Below, in pieces: positions 46,142 to 61,499 of a stretch of DNA of 64,000 nt. The translations under genes and the position numbers were made by a program. The notes beneath the pieces are model-generated. The model saw nothing but the letters and a program-made list of their open reading frames with translations. It searched no databases and was not told where the DNA came from. The DNA lies in the NCBI GenBank assembly GCA_963693085.1, contig OY856412.1, forward strand, positions 1,407,200,694-1,407,264,693, read 5' to 3'. The stretch is from Alisma plantago-aquatica. Lineage: Eukaryota > Streptophyta > Magnoliopsida > Alismatales > Alismataceae. Position 1 is the first letter of the stretch. Every line of letters starts with the position of its first letter.

Positions 46142-48976
46142 TGTAACATCCCAAATTTTTATATCAAATAATCTTAGGGTCTTAATATAAATTTCACCAC
46201 AAATTAAATTAAAATATCAGATACTAATGCAAAAGTCCCACATTGAAAACCATAATTGAATGAAATTTGATTTCATGAACATAAATGACTGTAAATGAAA
46301 TGTCACATGAATAAGGATAATATATTAATCTCTTTAAATATTGTTAACATGATGATAACCATATTCTATTCATCATTCAGTAATAAAGTATGGAAACTAA
46401 GTAAATAAGCATGTTCTAATGCCTAAAATGCACTTGTGATCGAAATTTGAGACCAATATGACCTTTTATGACCCCTCTAATTAATTTAGAAAGTTCCTAT
46501 ATAGTTTGAACCCTAGGTGATCTACCATTTGTATAATTTAGGTCGATTTCTTAATGTTGTCCATGATTTCAAGTGCCACGCACTAAAGAGAAGTCCAGTC
46601 CAAGTTTGAATCAGATCCTGAGTTAACCGCTTGCGGGAGAGTCCTCTCCTTCGCCCAATGTCCAAAAGTCTACAGGACTCTACATAGATACGACTCCATC
46701 AGCTCTTGATGTCCCCCTCTGCCTGATTCCATGAGCTTTTGAGATCATATTCATGTTCCTCTTCGTACTGAGAATTAGTAGATCCCTGACTTAATAGGGC
46801 TTCATGCCCTAGTACCCCCAAATCACAAGGGACTTCCTTCCCTCCCTTGTTTCTGATTCCTTTGACACCACACCATCACTAGACATTACCTATATATATA
46901 ATCCATTTGGAAAGCATAAGGGAACATTTGGAAGTTGATAGGCGGTCCTATTAGGCCCTTGTTTCTTGAAGACATGTTTCCCCAATCCGATCTTCCCTGT
47001 CTAAGGTCCGGCAGTTCAGTACAGCTGAAGGGGCCATCACGACAAAGACTGCAACATGTTCCTGGTTCATAGATAACCAGAGTTGCTTCCCACAAATTCA
47101 ATTTCCATTTTTTGGTGATTTCACAATTTCCCTCTTTTTCTGTTGGTTGGACATGTACCTAAATTCTTGAGCATATCATCGTGTTTTTGCTTGCCTCCTT
47201 CACTAGTGGATTCGGTTTTCAATGGAAAGTCAAATTGCAACTATAGTTTTTGGTTTTCTTGACTGATAAGTGACTCTCCACCTTCTCTTTATATTTCCAT
47301 GGAGGGAGAAGCTATTGGTCTTCCAGAGCATACAAAAGCCCATATCAGGGCTAGTTGCCTTTGTAAGGTTGTAAAGGATTCACCTATGATCCTAGTTTCT
47401 TGCAAGATATTGATCTTGATAATTTTTGGAACAAGGATCTTCATTGTAGTTACTTTGTTCATGTTTACATATCAAAGAAGAAGAACTGGGGTGATGATTT
47501 CCCCAATTTTCCCTCAACAGTCTGATTTCCTGATTGGCGTTGCAAGAGGTTTTCCAGGTTTTTGCAAGTCCTTTTGTTTTTAGGCATGTCGTGCCCTGTG
47601 GGCTTCCCTGATTGGTCCATCTAGGCAAGGCCACGCCAACTAGATAATTTTAAACACGTGTATTAATTGAGTTTTTGATTGGTCAATAGCTTGAAAATCA
47701 TAGTAAATTATTCACTAATCAGAAAAATGCCCAAAATAGTTGTTGGAAAGGTTTTTCAAAGAGGAACCTAATTTTAATGTTTTAAACCAAGTTCTTTAAG
47801 GTCAGACCCTGCTATCTCAAAAGACTCAAATTAGGGTTTAGGATGTATTAATGATGATAATTAATATAAACCATGTAATTTTAGGAACATAGGAGTAACT
47901 TGAGATCAGGGAAACTAAGTTAAGGTTTGCTCCAATAAAGGTAAGCGGGTCCATCCACTTTGAGTATTAAATAATGGTTTTAAAACGCTTTAAGATTATT
48001 GTATCATGATGATCAACTTAAATTATATGATATATATGTATTCAACTTAAGAAATTCTTGAGATAATGCTCCCCAAAAAATTATTATACGATTCTTATGC
48101 TTTCAAGTTCTATTTCATGAGTCAATGTCATGTTCATGTGAAATCCAAGTAAAGGTTAATTATTTCAAGTTAACGATGAATCATTGAATGGGTTGTATTA
48201 TTTTGTCTAGCTAATATTAATGTTGAGCCCTTGGGTCTTATGAGTTCAAATGGAACATAGTGATATGTATGTGAAAATCAAGAGCTCAAGTGGAGAATTA
48301 TTAATGGAACTTAGGTGCAAATTATGAGCTCAATTAGAGAATAGATAATGGCATTCAAGTGAAAATTATGAGTTCAAATGGAACATCAGTTGAGCCTACG
48401 GGACTTATGATCACAATTGGTGCATAAGAGTAGAGGACAATATAATCAGTCAGTAGGAGCATATTATGTGAATCCAAGATTTAATGTTCAATAAGGTTTA
48501 TGTTTTTCAACATTGCCAAGTTATTATGTTATTATAACAATACTCAATGTCACTTACTCTAATGTGTTTTACATTTTGAATGCATGGCTAGGGACGTGAT
48601 GATCGCAGGAGGAAAGAATAAGGGATATTAACCAAGGAGTATACCTCTCAAAGACAAATTAGGAGTTCAGGTTGGTGGGGTGCCATCTACACCTTAGAAG
48701 ATCCAATATCAAGTTTCAGAGAAGATTTATGTTATAGATTTGTCTCACCTTTCATGTATTGGATTTTAGTTAAGGATGAGATAGTTTATAGTATTAGTTT
48801 TCTCTTTCAAAGAACAATGTATGAATCTATATTTTTCCAGATAATGCATGGTGTTTTGTCTATCTTATTGCTAGGCTTATCATATTTTGCAATGTTCCTC
48901 CAAGTCAAGTGGCCCATGTTATGGACAACATAGGGTTTGCTTCTATTGACGTACATATACTTGGAGGGGCATTACA
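46142..48976 (+). repeat. Family 2 LTR-1 (2835 bp)
   Basis: Complete LTR, TGTAACATCC to ATTACA. It contains a short TA run near 46890, where LTR-3 has a 105-bp expansion. A small ATG frame (47299, MEGEAIGLPEH) recurs at 50900 and 54546, but the three copies diverge in frame, so I do not call it a gene. Confidence 0.85.
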
Positions 48977-49734
48977 ATATGGTATCAGAGCAACGAGTAC
49001 ATGGCAACTAAGCCAAAGGTTCACATTGTTCTAAGCCCAAGGTATAGAATATTAAGATAAACATATGGGAAACCACAGTAGAGGTCTATATATGAGACAG
49101 AGGTTTAGATAAAGATTAGGGTTATGTGCCTAGATGTTTTGGATTTTAATGTTAACTCTAGAATTGTATATAGCATTCTCTCTCTCTTTCCCACATAATT
49201 GTGGTATGAGACACAGACTTATGGGATTTTTTAGAGAGAATGTTATATGCATAATCATGCTTGTCTTGTCCTTTCAAGTGCATATGGTACATGTGCATGA
49301 GGGAGGTACTAAGATAAGTGTGATGAGATATGTTACCTTTGAATACATGATTGTTTGGCATGTATTCAAAGGCAACAAGAAAATAAGAGTTGGCATTAAA
49401 AATTTGAGACATATAGTCACCTAAACCTAATCAGACACATAGTAAGACCAAGCATGCATACGAAGAGTAGATATTTGACATAGATAAGCAAGTAAGATCC
49501 ATGGTGGAATCAGAACCCATAGAGAAGAGGTAAGAGAGGTCCTTTTGCATGTCAGTAATGAGGTGAAATGAATCATTGGTAGTGTACTCACATGTTGGTT
49601 TTAATAATGAGGTCCAGATAGCGTTTTACCATGATGGTGAGACTTTATATGAAAATATAGTGTACATTTTTTTTTGAGGTGGGTAGTACTCTAAGAAAAT
49701 TTTGAGGATGAAATTTATTTAAGGTGGGTAGAAT
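48977..49734 (+). other. Family 2 internal region IN-1 (758 bp, non-coding)
   Basis: PBS TGGTATCAGAGC at 48980-48991; purine tract AAGGTGGGTAGAAT at 49721-49734, with a second purine word GAGGTGGGTAGTA at 49676-49688. No gag or pol motif. Confidence 0.8.
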
Positions 49735-52546
49735 TGTAACATCTCAAATTTTTGTATCAAACAAAATTAGGGTCTTAATAGAAATTTCACCACTAATTAG
49801 ATTAAAATATCCGATCCTAATGCAAAAGTCTCACATTGAAAACCCTAATTGAGTTAAATTTGATTTCATGAACCTAAGTGATTGTAAATGAAGTGTTACA
49901 TGAATATGAATTATATATAAGTATCTTTAAATACTGTTAATGTGGTAATAACCATATTCTACTAAATACTCATCATCTGAGTATGAAGTATGGAAAATAA
50001 GCAAATAAGCATATTCTAGAACCTAAAATACACATGTGGTCAAAATTTGAGACCAATATGACCTTTAATGACCTCTCAAATGAATTTAGAAAGTTCCTAT
50101 ATGCTTTGAACCCTAAGTGATCTACCATATGTATAATTTAGGTCAATTTCTTAATCTTGGTTGTGATTTCAAGTGCCACGCACTAAAGAGGAGTCTAGTC
50201 TAGGTCGCACTCAGATCCTGAGTTAACCGCATACGGGAGAGTCATCTCCTTCACCCGATGTCTAGAAGTTCGTATGACTCTATAGAGATACGACTCCATC
50301 AGCTCTCTACCTACCTCTCTATCTGATTCCACAATCTTTTGAGATTGTATTCATGTTCCTCTTCACATAGAGAATTAGTAGATCCCTAACTTTATAGGGT
50401 TTCATGCCCTAGTTCCCACAAACTGCAAGGGACTTTGTTCCCTCCCCTATTTATGAGTCCTTTGACACCATGCTATCACTAAACATCACATATATATATA
50501 ATACATCTGGAAATCATAAGCGAACATCTAGAAGTTGATAGGCGGTCATGCGAGACCCTCATTGCTCAAAGACATGTTTCCCCAATCTGATCTTCTCTGA
50601 CCAAGGTCTAGCAGTTCAGCACAGCTACAGGAACCATCACAACGAAGACTACTACATGTTCCTGGTTCGTGGACATACAAAGTTTCTTTCCATGAATTCA
50701 ATTTCCACTTTTGAGTTGATTTCACAATTTCCCTCTTTTTCTGTTGTTTGGACATGTACCCAAATTCTCGAGCATGCCATAATGGTTTTACTCACCTTCT
50801 TCACCAATAGCTTCAATTTTCAATGGAAAGTCGAATTGCAACTATGGTTTTTGGTTTTCTTTACTGACAGGTGTCTCTCCACCTTCGCTTTCTCTTGCCA
50901 TGGTGGGAGAAGCTATTGGTCTTCCAAAGCATAGAACAGCCCAAATCAGGTCTCGTTCTCTTCGTAAGGTTGTAAAGGATTCACCTATGATCCTAGTTTC
51001 TTGCAAGATATTGATCTCGATGATTTGGAATAAGGATCTTCATTGTAGTTACTTTTTTCATGTTTACAGATCAAAGAATAAGAACTGGGGTGATGATTTC
51101 CCCAGTTTGCCCTCAAAAATCTGATTACTTGATTGGCATTGCAAGGGGTTTTTAGGTTTTTGTAGGTCCTTTTGTTTTTGGGCATGTCGAGCCCTATGGG
51201 TGGCCCCGATTGGTCCATTTAAGCAAGGCCCTGCCAACTGGATAATTTTGAACATGTGTATTAACGGAAATTTGTGATAGGTCAATAGCTTGAAAAATCA
51301 TAGTAAATTATCCACTAATCATAAAAATGCCCAAAAATAGTCATCGGAAAGGTTTTTTGAAGAGGAACCTGATTCAATGTTTTCAAACCCTAGTTCTCTA
51401 AGATCAAACCTCTTTATCTTAAAAGACTCAAATTAGGGTTTAGGATGTATTAGTGATGATAATTAATATAAACTATGTAATTTTGGGAGCATAGGAGTAA
51501 CTCAGGATCAGGGAGACTAAGTTAAGGTTTGCTTTAATAAAGGTAAGCAGGTCCATGCACTTTGAGTATTAATTAATGGTTTTAAATCTCTTTAAGATTA
51601 TTTTATCATGATGATCAAGTTAAACTATATGATATCTATGTATTCAATTTTAAGAAATTCTAGAGCTAATGTTCCCAAAAAAGTTATTATACGATTCTTT
51701 TGCTTTCAAGTTCTATTTCAAGAAACCATGTCATGTTCATGTGAAATTCAAGTAAAGATTATTATTTCAAGTTAATGATGAATCATTTAATGGGTTGTAT
51801 TATTTTGTCCAAATAATATTAATGTTGAGCCCTCAAGCAATATGAGTTTAAATGGAACATAGTGGCATGTATGTGCAAATATGATCCCAAGTGGAGCATT
51901 ATTAATGGAACTTAGGTGCAAATCATGAGCTCAATTAGAGCATAGCTAATGGCACTCAAGTGCAGATCATGAGTTCAAGTGGAACATCAGTTGATCCTAC
52001 AGGACTTATGAGCACAATTGGTGCATAAGAGTATAGGACATTATAATCAATCACTAAGAGTGTATTATGTGAATCCAAGATTTATTGTTCAATTGGTTTT
52101 ATGTTTTTCATCATTTCCAAGTCATTATGTTATTATAACAATACTCAATGTATGAATGGTTGGGGACATGACGTCTGCATGAGGAAAGAATAAGGGACCT
52201 TAACCAAGGAGCATACCTCTCAAGGACAAATTAGGAGTTTAGCTTGGTGGGGTGCCATCTACACCTTAGAAGATCCAGTATCAAGTTTCAGAGAAGATTT
52301 ATGTTGTAGATTTGTCCTTACTTTCATGTATTAGATTTTAGTTCAAGGATGAGATAGTTTATTGCATTAGTTTTCTCTTTTAAAGAACTTTGTATGAATC
52401 TATATTTCTAGATAATGTGTGGTGTTTCGTTTATCTTGTTGATATGCTTATCATCTTTTGCAATGTTCCTCCAAGTCAAGTGGCCCATATTATGGACAAC
52501 ATAGGGTTTGCTTACATTGATGTACAATACTTGGAGGAACATTACA
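49735..52546 (+). repeat. Family 2 LTR-2 (2812 bp)
   Basis: Complete LTR aligned along its length with LTR-1. Confidence 0.85.
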
Positions 52547-53313
52547 ATATGGTATCAGAGAAATGATTAGATGGACACTAAGCTAAAGGTTCACATTGTT
52601 CTAAACCCTAGGTATAGAAGATTAAGATAAAGATATGGGAAACCAAAGTAGAGGTCTAGATATGAGATAAAGGTTTAGATAAATATTAGGGTTATGTGCC
52701 TAGATGTTTATGATTTTTAGGTTAACTCATAGAACTGTATATAGCATTTTCTCTCTCTCCCACATCTTTGTGGTATGGGACACAGACTATGAGATTTTTT
52801 AGAGAGAAAATTATATGCATAATCATGTTTTCTTGTCCTTTCAAATGCATGTGGTATGGGACATATGCATGAGGGAGATACTAAGATAAGTGTGATAAGA
52901 TATGTTACCTATGAATATATGACCATTCGGCATGTATCCAAAGGCAACAAGAAAATAAGAGTTGACATTAAAAGTTTGAGACATATAGTCACCTAAACCT
53001 AATCAGGCACAGTAAGACCAAGCATGCATACAAATAGTAGATATTTGACGTAGATAAGCAAGTAAGATCCATGGTGGAATCAGAACCCCTGGAGAAGAGG
53101 TAAGAGAGGTCCTTTGTCATTTCAGTAATGAGGTGAAATAGAATCATGAGTAGTGTACTCAAATGTGGGTTTTAATAATGAGGTCCAGATAGCATTTACC
53201 ATGAGAATGATACTTTAGATGAAAAAATAGTGTACATAGAATATGGAAAACATTAAGGTGGGTAGTATTCCAACAAAATTTTGAGGATGAAATTTATTTA
53301 AGCTGGATAGACT
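52547..53313 (+). other. Family 2 internal region IN-2 (767 bp, non-coding)
   Basis: PBS at 52550-52560. The upstream purine word AAGGTGGGTAGTA is intact (53254-53266), while the one next to the LTR is mutated (AAGCTGGATAG, 53300-53310). Confidence 0.8.
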
Positions 53314-55471
<2,158 letters not shown>

Positions 55472-57704
55472 TGTTGGTAAGGTATGCCCGTAGAGCCAAT
55501 CATATGATGATTGGCATGGCATAATTACCTAAAAGGATATGATTAATAATAACATATATAAAGGCAAGCTTCCAATTCATCTATTTCACTCGGTTATGAG
55601 ATAATGAGGATACATAGTGAATGTCTAGAGAATTATATTACTCAATGACGTATGTATTCAAGTTACTACCCTTTTGGATGAGATCATATGGATGTTAAGA
55701 GTACATATACATATTCTCGTTATGTCCTTGATTGGTTGTCATTGTGGAGGATTGATAGAAAATAATAACAAATAAAATCAGAGTGTGAGTTGGTTGATGA
55801 CTAAATATCATTAGTCATGATATGGAAATATCAAACCAAGCACACAAATACATGTTAGGGAATAGTGTATCAGATAGACCCACCTTGACAGTGACACATA
55901 GTTGTGGTGGTCACAGTCATCTCTCATAGTAAAGGTGGTGATTGTGATTCATAGACCTAAAATCACTGCACTCGTCACATGTCCTTAGGTATACTTTGAC
56001 ATGATCAAACGCAATCCTGAAACATGGGTTGTTATAACAGTGATGATTGTGTGACTTTGATACATGGGGATAGGCTACGAGTGATAGATATGGGATTTTC
56101 CCTCCTACTGGAGTATGATATCATGGCCACTTCATAAGAGAGATTGAGAAACGCATGTGCATGCACATGTGAATCAATAGATGATATTGATGTCACATTA
56201 TCTCAGACAGTTAGCTCTTGGTTTAAGGTACATGGACAGAGGATGTCCTTCCATGCCTCGAGTTCATCTTGGATATCAGAGACAAAGGAATTATACAATC
56301 ACTGCAACACCTTACACACATTGTAGGTTGAAGTTGTTCTCCAACTTTCCATTCACTTGGGTAGCATTGATGTTCAACTAGGCACCACTCTCTACTTGTG
56401 ATTTCATAATCTAGTTATGGACACTCGCTGCCAATGTGATATGGGACCTATAGGGTCACACACATAGGAGCTCATCTAGAAGAGGAGTTTGATCTTAAAT
56501 GATAATTGGACTGATTACTAAAGTGTTTAGGTATTCAATTCACACAACAGATCAAAAGATTGGCTGACTGAACTGCCAAAAGACCATCTCACAAAGTGAG
56601 ACATCCATTTGGGTAGCCATACGGGCATCTCAAGTGTTGAGATGGACGTTTGGGTTGTCAGGGTAATCAAGGATCGAATTGTCTTGGTTCCGTCCAAATT
56701 GAGGAATGAACCGACCAGTTCAAGTATTTGAATTGATCTGCTCAACTCAGGTTCACCAAAAGACTATCTGGGTGAACGAGACGGGCGTCTCTTTTGTGTG
56801 AGATAGATCAATTGGGCAAACTAAGGTTCTAGATGTTTCCTAAATAGTTTTGATTTGTACTTTTCTTGGGGTACAAGAAAATTAATATGTGATATTAATT
56901 GGAATCAAAATTATCAAATTCATATCTAATTGGGAAACTGCCAGACGATCATGTGGCAGTATGAGACAACTATCTCGCACACCATACGATCACCTGGGTC
57001 TTCTAGACTACTATTTGGCATCTCACGGGTTGTGAAAGTTCAATTTCTTCTAGTCCCTTTCACTCCCATGCAATCTCATACAAATTGCGAACCCTGGCCC
57101 AATCCCCACCTATACAAAGAGGGTATTAGGGGCTTCCCAAGACACAACACATACAACTGAGAACTAGTTCCTCTAACAACTATTGTCCTCTCTGGTTATG
57201 GTAACCAAGATAGCCTAAGCAAGTCCTACCAGCCAGGGAGGGATAGCTACGGGAGAGAAACAGCTAGCATCATTGTTGGTGGGAGAGCAGGTTGGTGACT
57301 AGTACACCAACGGGAGGGACAAATCCTTCCTATGCATTCTTGGTGAATGACAGGAGTTCTAGTAGGTCCGTGTGGACTACTCTAGAGGTAGGAGTCCTTT
57401 GGTTTTTTTCTCTAAGAGCAAAGTCAACCTATAGTCTATGGAAAGACCATTGGAGTCACTACAGAGGTTGTGGAGACAGTTTTTCATGGTGAAGGCCAGG
57501 AGTTGCACAACCATCATCCTAGAGCAACTTGTCAGTAGTTGTAAAGAAGTGAGTTTGTCGCTAGACTTGCTCCAAGACTAGGTATAACTCGCTAAAACCA
57601 TCCTTCATATTTCATAGTAGTTGACACGTTCTTGTTGTTATGGGAATATGGATAGATAAAAAAAATATTTCCACTGCTATACTCTTTGCCCGTATTTCCC
57701 AACA
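55472..57704 (+). repeat. Copia-type LTR, copy B (2233 bp)
   Basis: Starts TGTTGG and ends CCCAACA, a TGTTGG/CCAACA terminal inverted repeat, with the PBS one base further on. The start TGTTGGTAAGGTATGCCCGT resembles plant Copia LTR starts. Upstream of a TATACAAA box (about 57113) is a group of perfect palindromes (56587-56791). The target is LTR-3 of family 2; GAGCA is the expected target duplication, its partner not being in the window. Confidence 0.8.
56587..56791. repeat. Palindrome group in the U3 of copy B
   Basis: Three perfect inverted repeats: TCTCAC-AAA-GTGAGA (56587-56601), CATCTCAA-GTG-TTGAGATG (56626-56644) and GAGACG-GG-CGTCTC (56778-56791). Each is followed within 20 bp by a TTTGGG- or TTTTGTG-like word. 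Confidence 0.75.
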
Positions 57705-57705
57705 G

Positions 57706-57718
57706 TGGTGTCAGAGCC
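57706..57718 (+). other. Primer binding site, copy B (one mutation)
   Basis: TGGTGTCAGAGCC; copy A keeps TGGTATCAGAGCC. Confidence 0.8.
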
Positions 57719-57849
57719 ACGTCAATTTACTATGTTTTAGGATAATCGATATGATCAGTTTTTGGTTTTATCATTTATTTATTGCATACGATGTGAATAT
57801 TTAAACTGCTCTCATATGTGTATCCAATCAAAGATCACATAATCCCAAA

Positions 57850-57897
<48 letters not shown>

Positions 57898-58445
57898 GCA
57901 ATTTACACGTGTCTCCCTGAAAGTGATTTTGATGATGGATGTGTAGCATGGTTATGGCCTAAACCCTATATATGTGTATGGTTGGATGGTTTGCTTGTTC
58001 TTGTTCATATCAGTCTGTGCACCGGGTCACTACCTATATCTTCCCAATGCAAAGTAATTATTTCCTACCTTTTCTCCCCTTGAATGTAACTCAAGGTTTC
58101 TCTTTTTCAAAGTAATAAAGTAGTAATAGGATAGTTTTTCTTTGTGCAATGACGAAGATGACGATCATCGCCAGAAGAGATGACCAATTTGTGAGATGAG
58201 TTGACCTTTTGGAGGACCATGGAGGCCAAAGTGACAGAGCCAGATGACCAACTGGAGAGTCCAAATGACTGTTTGGAAGAAGTCCAAACATTAGTTGGAT
58301 AGGAGGGCATTCATGGTAACCAGCTTATCGGCCAAGAGGCGAGATGACCGGTTTAAGGGTTGAACCGACCTATCCAGATTGTAAAGCACAGATCTACATT
58401 GATCGCAGGTTCATACATGTGATGTGATGATTGACCTAGGTGGTA

Positions 58446-58473
58446 GTAATTCCTTGTGACTCCAAGGAATTAC
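58446..58473 (+). other. Leader hairpin, copy B
   Basis: GTAATTCCTT, loop GTGACTCC, AAGGAATTAC: a perfect 10-bp stem. Relative to copy A the second pair is T-A instead of C-G. Confidence 0.75.
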
Positions 58474-58578
58474 AAGTAGACATGGCCATAACCATCACCT
58501 TTTTTTTACGTTGCATGTTTATGTTGTGGGATATAGCATGTATATGATACATACAATATATGTGGTGATTGGATACAG

Positions 58579-58584
<6 letters not shown>

Positions 58585-58642
<58 letters not shown>
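58585..58642. repeat. (TA)n microsatellite, 58 bp
   Basis: Uninterrupted TA run. Overlapping Tyr-Ile frames are artefacts. Confidence 0.95.
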
Positions 58643-58644
<2 letters not shown>

Positions 58645-59215
58645 CCCTCAGTCAAACATATTAAGTTTAATATGTTTTCTAATAGCAACACACATGAAAA
58701 TATTGATCGACCAAGCATAGATTTGCATAAAGCATGGTGTGTTGTCTATCTCTTGGAAGTGTGATGGTAGATATGTAGATTTGCATAAAGCATGGTGCGT
58801 ATCTATCATATTGGCTATTCATATAGGCTTCACTAGTGACTTGGATATCCCAAGCCCAGAAGCATGTAGATGACCATGGCAAGGAGTTGCACATGTCATC
58901 TATCCAAAAGTTTCATGTAATGCAATTGGCATGATGGACTACCTAAATAATCAAGTTGTGGGCAATCGGAAAAAGTTGACTCATGATCAGATGAAATATG
59001 GATCTTGGCTCATTAGAAGATTGTTCGTTGCAATTTTTTGAATTTATACTTGAGGGCTATCAATTTGAACAAAATAATGATAATAATAATTAATTAAAGA
59101 CCTAATTATTACCACCCAAATTTTAATCAAATAAAATCAAATTAAAATGGGTTTTTGAAAAAAATTGCAAATTCTTTTGTAGAACCAAATTCCAACCAAA
59201 AACAATCACTTTTCT

Positions 59216-60048
59216 ATGCAATCAGTTTTTGAGAAGGACAAACTTACTGGGAACAACTTCTATGATTGGTTTAGGACACTGCAAATTGTTCTCACATAGG
59301 ATAGAAATCTCTATGTTTTAGAAATGCCAGAACAAGAGGAACTACCTCACAATGCTCCATGGGCTGATAGGGATGCTTACAAGAAGCATACTAAAGACGT
59401 CATGGATGTAAAATGTCTGATGCTATGCTCCATGAACTATAAGTTGTAGAGGTAGTAGGATAATATGGGTGTGATTGAGATGGTCACACATCTCAAGAAT
59501 ATGTACTAAGATTAGACAAGGTATGAGAGATACTATGTCTCCAAGGCATTGTTCAAGTGCAGCACGGTAGAAGGAGATCCAGTAGGTCCTCATGTACTCA
59601 AGCTCATTGGGTATGTGGATAACCTAGCTAGAGTGGGATTTCCCTTAAGCCAAGAGTTGGCCACTGACATGATTCTACAGTCCCTACCAGAGTCATATAG
59701 TCAGTTTGTCATGAACTACAACACAAACGACTTTGACAAGCCATTGACAGAGTTGTTGGGCATGTTGATAATAGTTGAGACACAAATGAAGAAACGCAAG
59801 ACCAAGTCTGTGATGGTGATCAGCAAGACAAAGGGGAATTTTAAAGGCAAAGGCAAAGCTAATAAGAGTTCTAAAGCTACCCAGAAGCCCAAGTCTTCAT
59901 ATTTTAAGGCAAAAGGTGGAGTAAAGAAACAAAGAGGCGATTATCACCATTATCACCAGCCTGGACCTTGGAAGAGAAATTGCCCACCCTAGTTAGAGGA
60001 ACTAAAGAAGAAGAAAGATGGCTCTGAGGCCTCCACTTCAGGTATAAA
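59216..60048 (+). pseudogene. Copia-type gag, broken
   Basis: ATG at 59216 begins MQSVFEKDKLTGNNFYDWFRTLQIVL, the N-terminus of plant Copia gag (UBN2-like), then a TAG where such proteins continue. Further blocks are YVLEMPEQEELP and WADRDAYKKHTKDVMDVKCLML, two stops, then (59549-59992) KLIGYVDNLARVGFPLSQELATDMILQSLPESYSQFVMNYN and a basic Lys/Gly-rich tail. The zinc knuckle is ruined: the tail reads HHYHQPGPWKRNCPP, with only the last part of the CCHC box. A TAG follows, then LEELKKKKDGSEAST. No protease, RT or integrase follows within the window. Confidence 0.85.
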
Positions 60049-61020
60049 CAATATAAGATAAATTTGATTACTTCTTCATATCGGTATATGATACCAGATA
60101 AGAGATCTGACATACTGATGTGCAGGATCTGACAAGAAGTAAAAGCCCTCATATAAGGATAAAGATGGACAAAGTGGAGCAAGTGTTGCTGAAGCCATAG
60201 TCTACATTTAAATTTATCTTAGCCCAATGGGCATGTAATACAATTATTAGAATTCCTATTTCATTGTGCCATTAGAATAGAAATATTATCTTTATGCATT
60301 TTGTATGGACAAGGATGATTATCAATAAAGAATTACTAGGCTTCTTTTCAAAGATATGATCTTGTGTGGCATTGGTCCTAAAAGATCTTGCGATATTTAT
60401 GTGAAATGATCCAAAGATGAATTTATATAATCTTTATACCAAAGGATTGTAATTGATAAGTCAAGACTATCATTAGCATTAGTCATCTTGTACAAATATG
60501 AGAGGTGCATGCCTAGAATACATATAGATGTTGATCTTGATTCCCTTGGTTATTGAACCTAGGGAAACATGCAAATCCTATTTATGCACAAATATGACAT
60601 GATGTCCTTCACTAAACATACTGGGAGGATAAAGATTTCATTAGACTTCATGCATAAGATGCATAAAGATCTTATGAATGAATAATATGGATTATTGCTT
60701 ATACATCATTTCATTTACTGGTAATATGATGATATGTACTCAATAAAGTAGAAACACAAATATCTTGAAGTGTTCAAGAAGATTATATATGAAGTATAAC
60801 TTTGATAAAAGTATTTAAAAACTTTGATGAGGTCAAATGTTGAGATACTTTGCATCAATATCTTGATAACCTTCTGATGAATGCATATTCATCATGAAAT
60901 TCAATCGCCATCTTGAGCTCAATTTGATTCAATACATCTGATTTCTTCTCCTAAATATCACAATATGCAAAATTTCTTAATTAGTGCAATTATCAAGATT
61001 ATTAACTGAGCTTATTCTGA
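60049..61020. other. Unresolved stretch between Copia gag and the right-hand LTR
   Basis: No pol motif can be read in any frame. The boundary between Copia sequence and the next LTR lies somewhere here or slightly to the right. Confidence 0.4.
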
Positions 61021-61220
61021 TTTTATACAGGACATGATGAGGTTGAACCATCAGCTGGCACCTACCTCCATTTAACCCTAATCTACCTTCAACATTATCA
61101 TCATTATTGCTTGCTTCACTCCACCTTTATCTCCATCAACCATCATCCAAATCAAACCCTAATAAGTGGGGCCCACCTTTCTCAACCACAGATCCACCTT
61201 CACTCAAGATCATCTCATTC

Positions 61221-61304
61221 TTGGTCTTGACTAATCGGTCTTGACCAATCGGTCTTGACCAATCAGTCTTGACCAATGGGTTTTGACCAAACAAACTTGA
61301 TCAA
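61221..61304 (+). repeat. 14-bp tandem repeat, six units
   Basis: Consensus TCGGTCTTGACCAA, with units diverging toward both ends. Confidence 0.85.
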
Positions 61305-61499
61305 ACGGTTTCATCCATTCGGTTTGGACATCTCTCAGTCCTAGCCATTCATCCAAATGCGCCTGATCCATTGGGTTTCATCTCATTTGATCTTGGGCTT
61401 TCCTTTCACCACACAATCATGGATCGACGACCCTCATCCATCCCACCACATGATCTTAGCCATCCTTTGCCTTAATGGTTTCATACTTTTTCCCTTCCA

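Larger units (their letters stand above)
57719..59215 (+). other. Leader of Copia-type copy B
   Basis: About 1.5 kb of non-coding leader before gag. It contains TA runs at 57853-57893 and 58585-58642, a stretch rich in TGACC/ACCAA words (58170-58370), the hairpin at 58446-58473 and a short direct repeat of GATTTGCATAAAGCATGGTG (58722 and 58778). Confidence 0.65.

Noticed and set aside
47299..47583. Small ATG frame MEGEAIGLPEH with a good start context, found in all three family 2 LTRs
   Set aside because: The three copies leave the common frame at different points, and a competing frame is equally open downstream. Conservation is that of the LTR.
48980..48991. Possible tRNA-derived sequence
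   Set aside because: Only the 12-nt primer binding site matches initiator tRNA-Met; no tRNA body follows.
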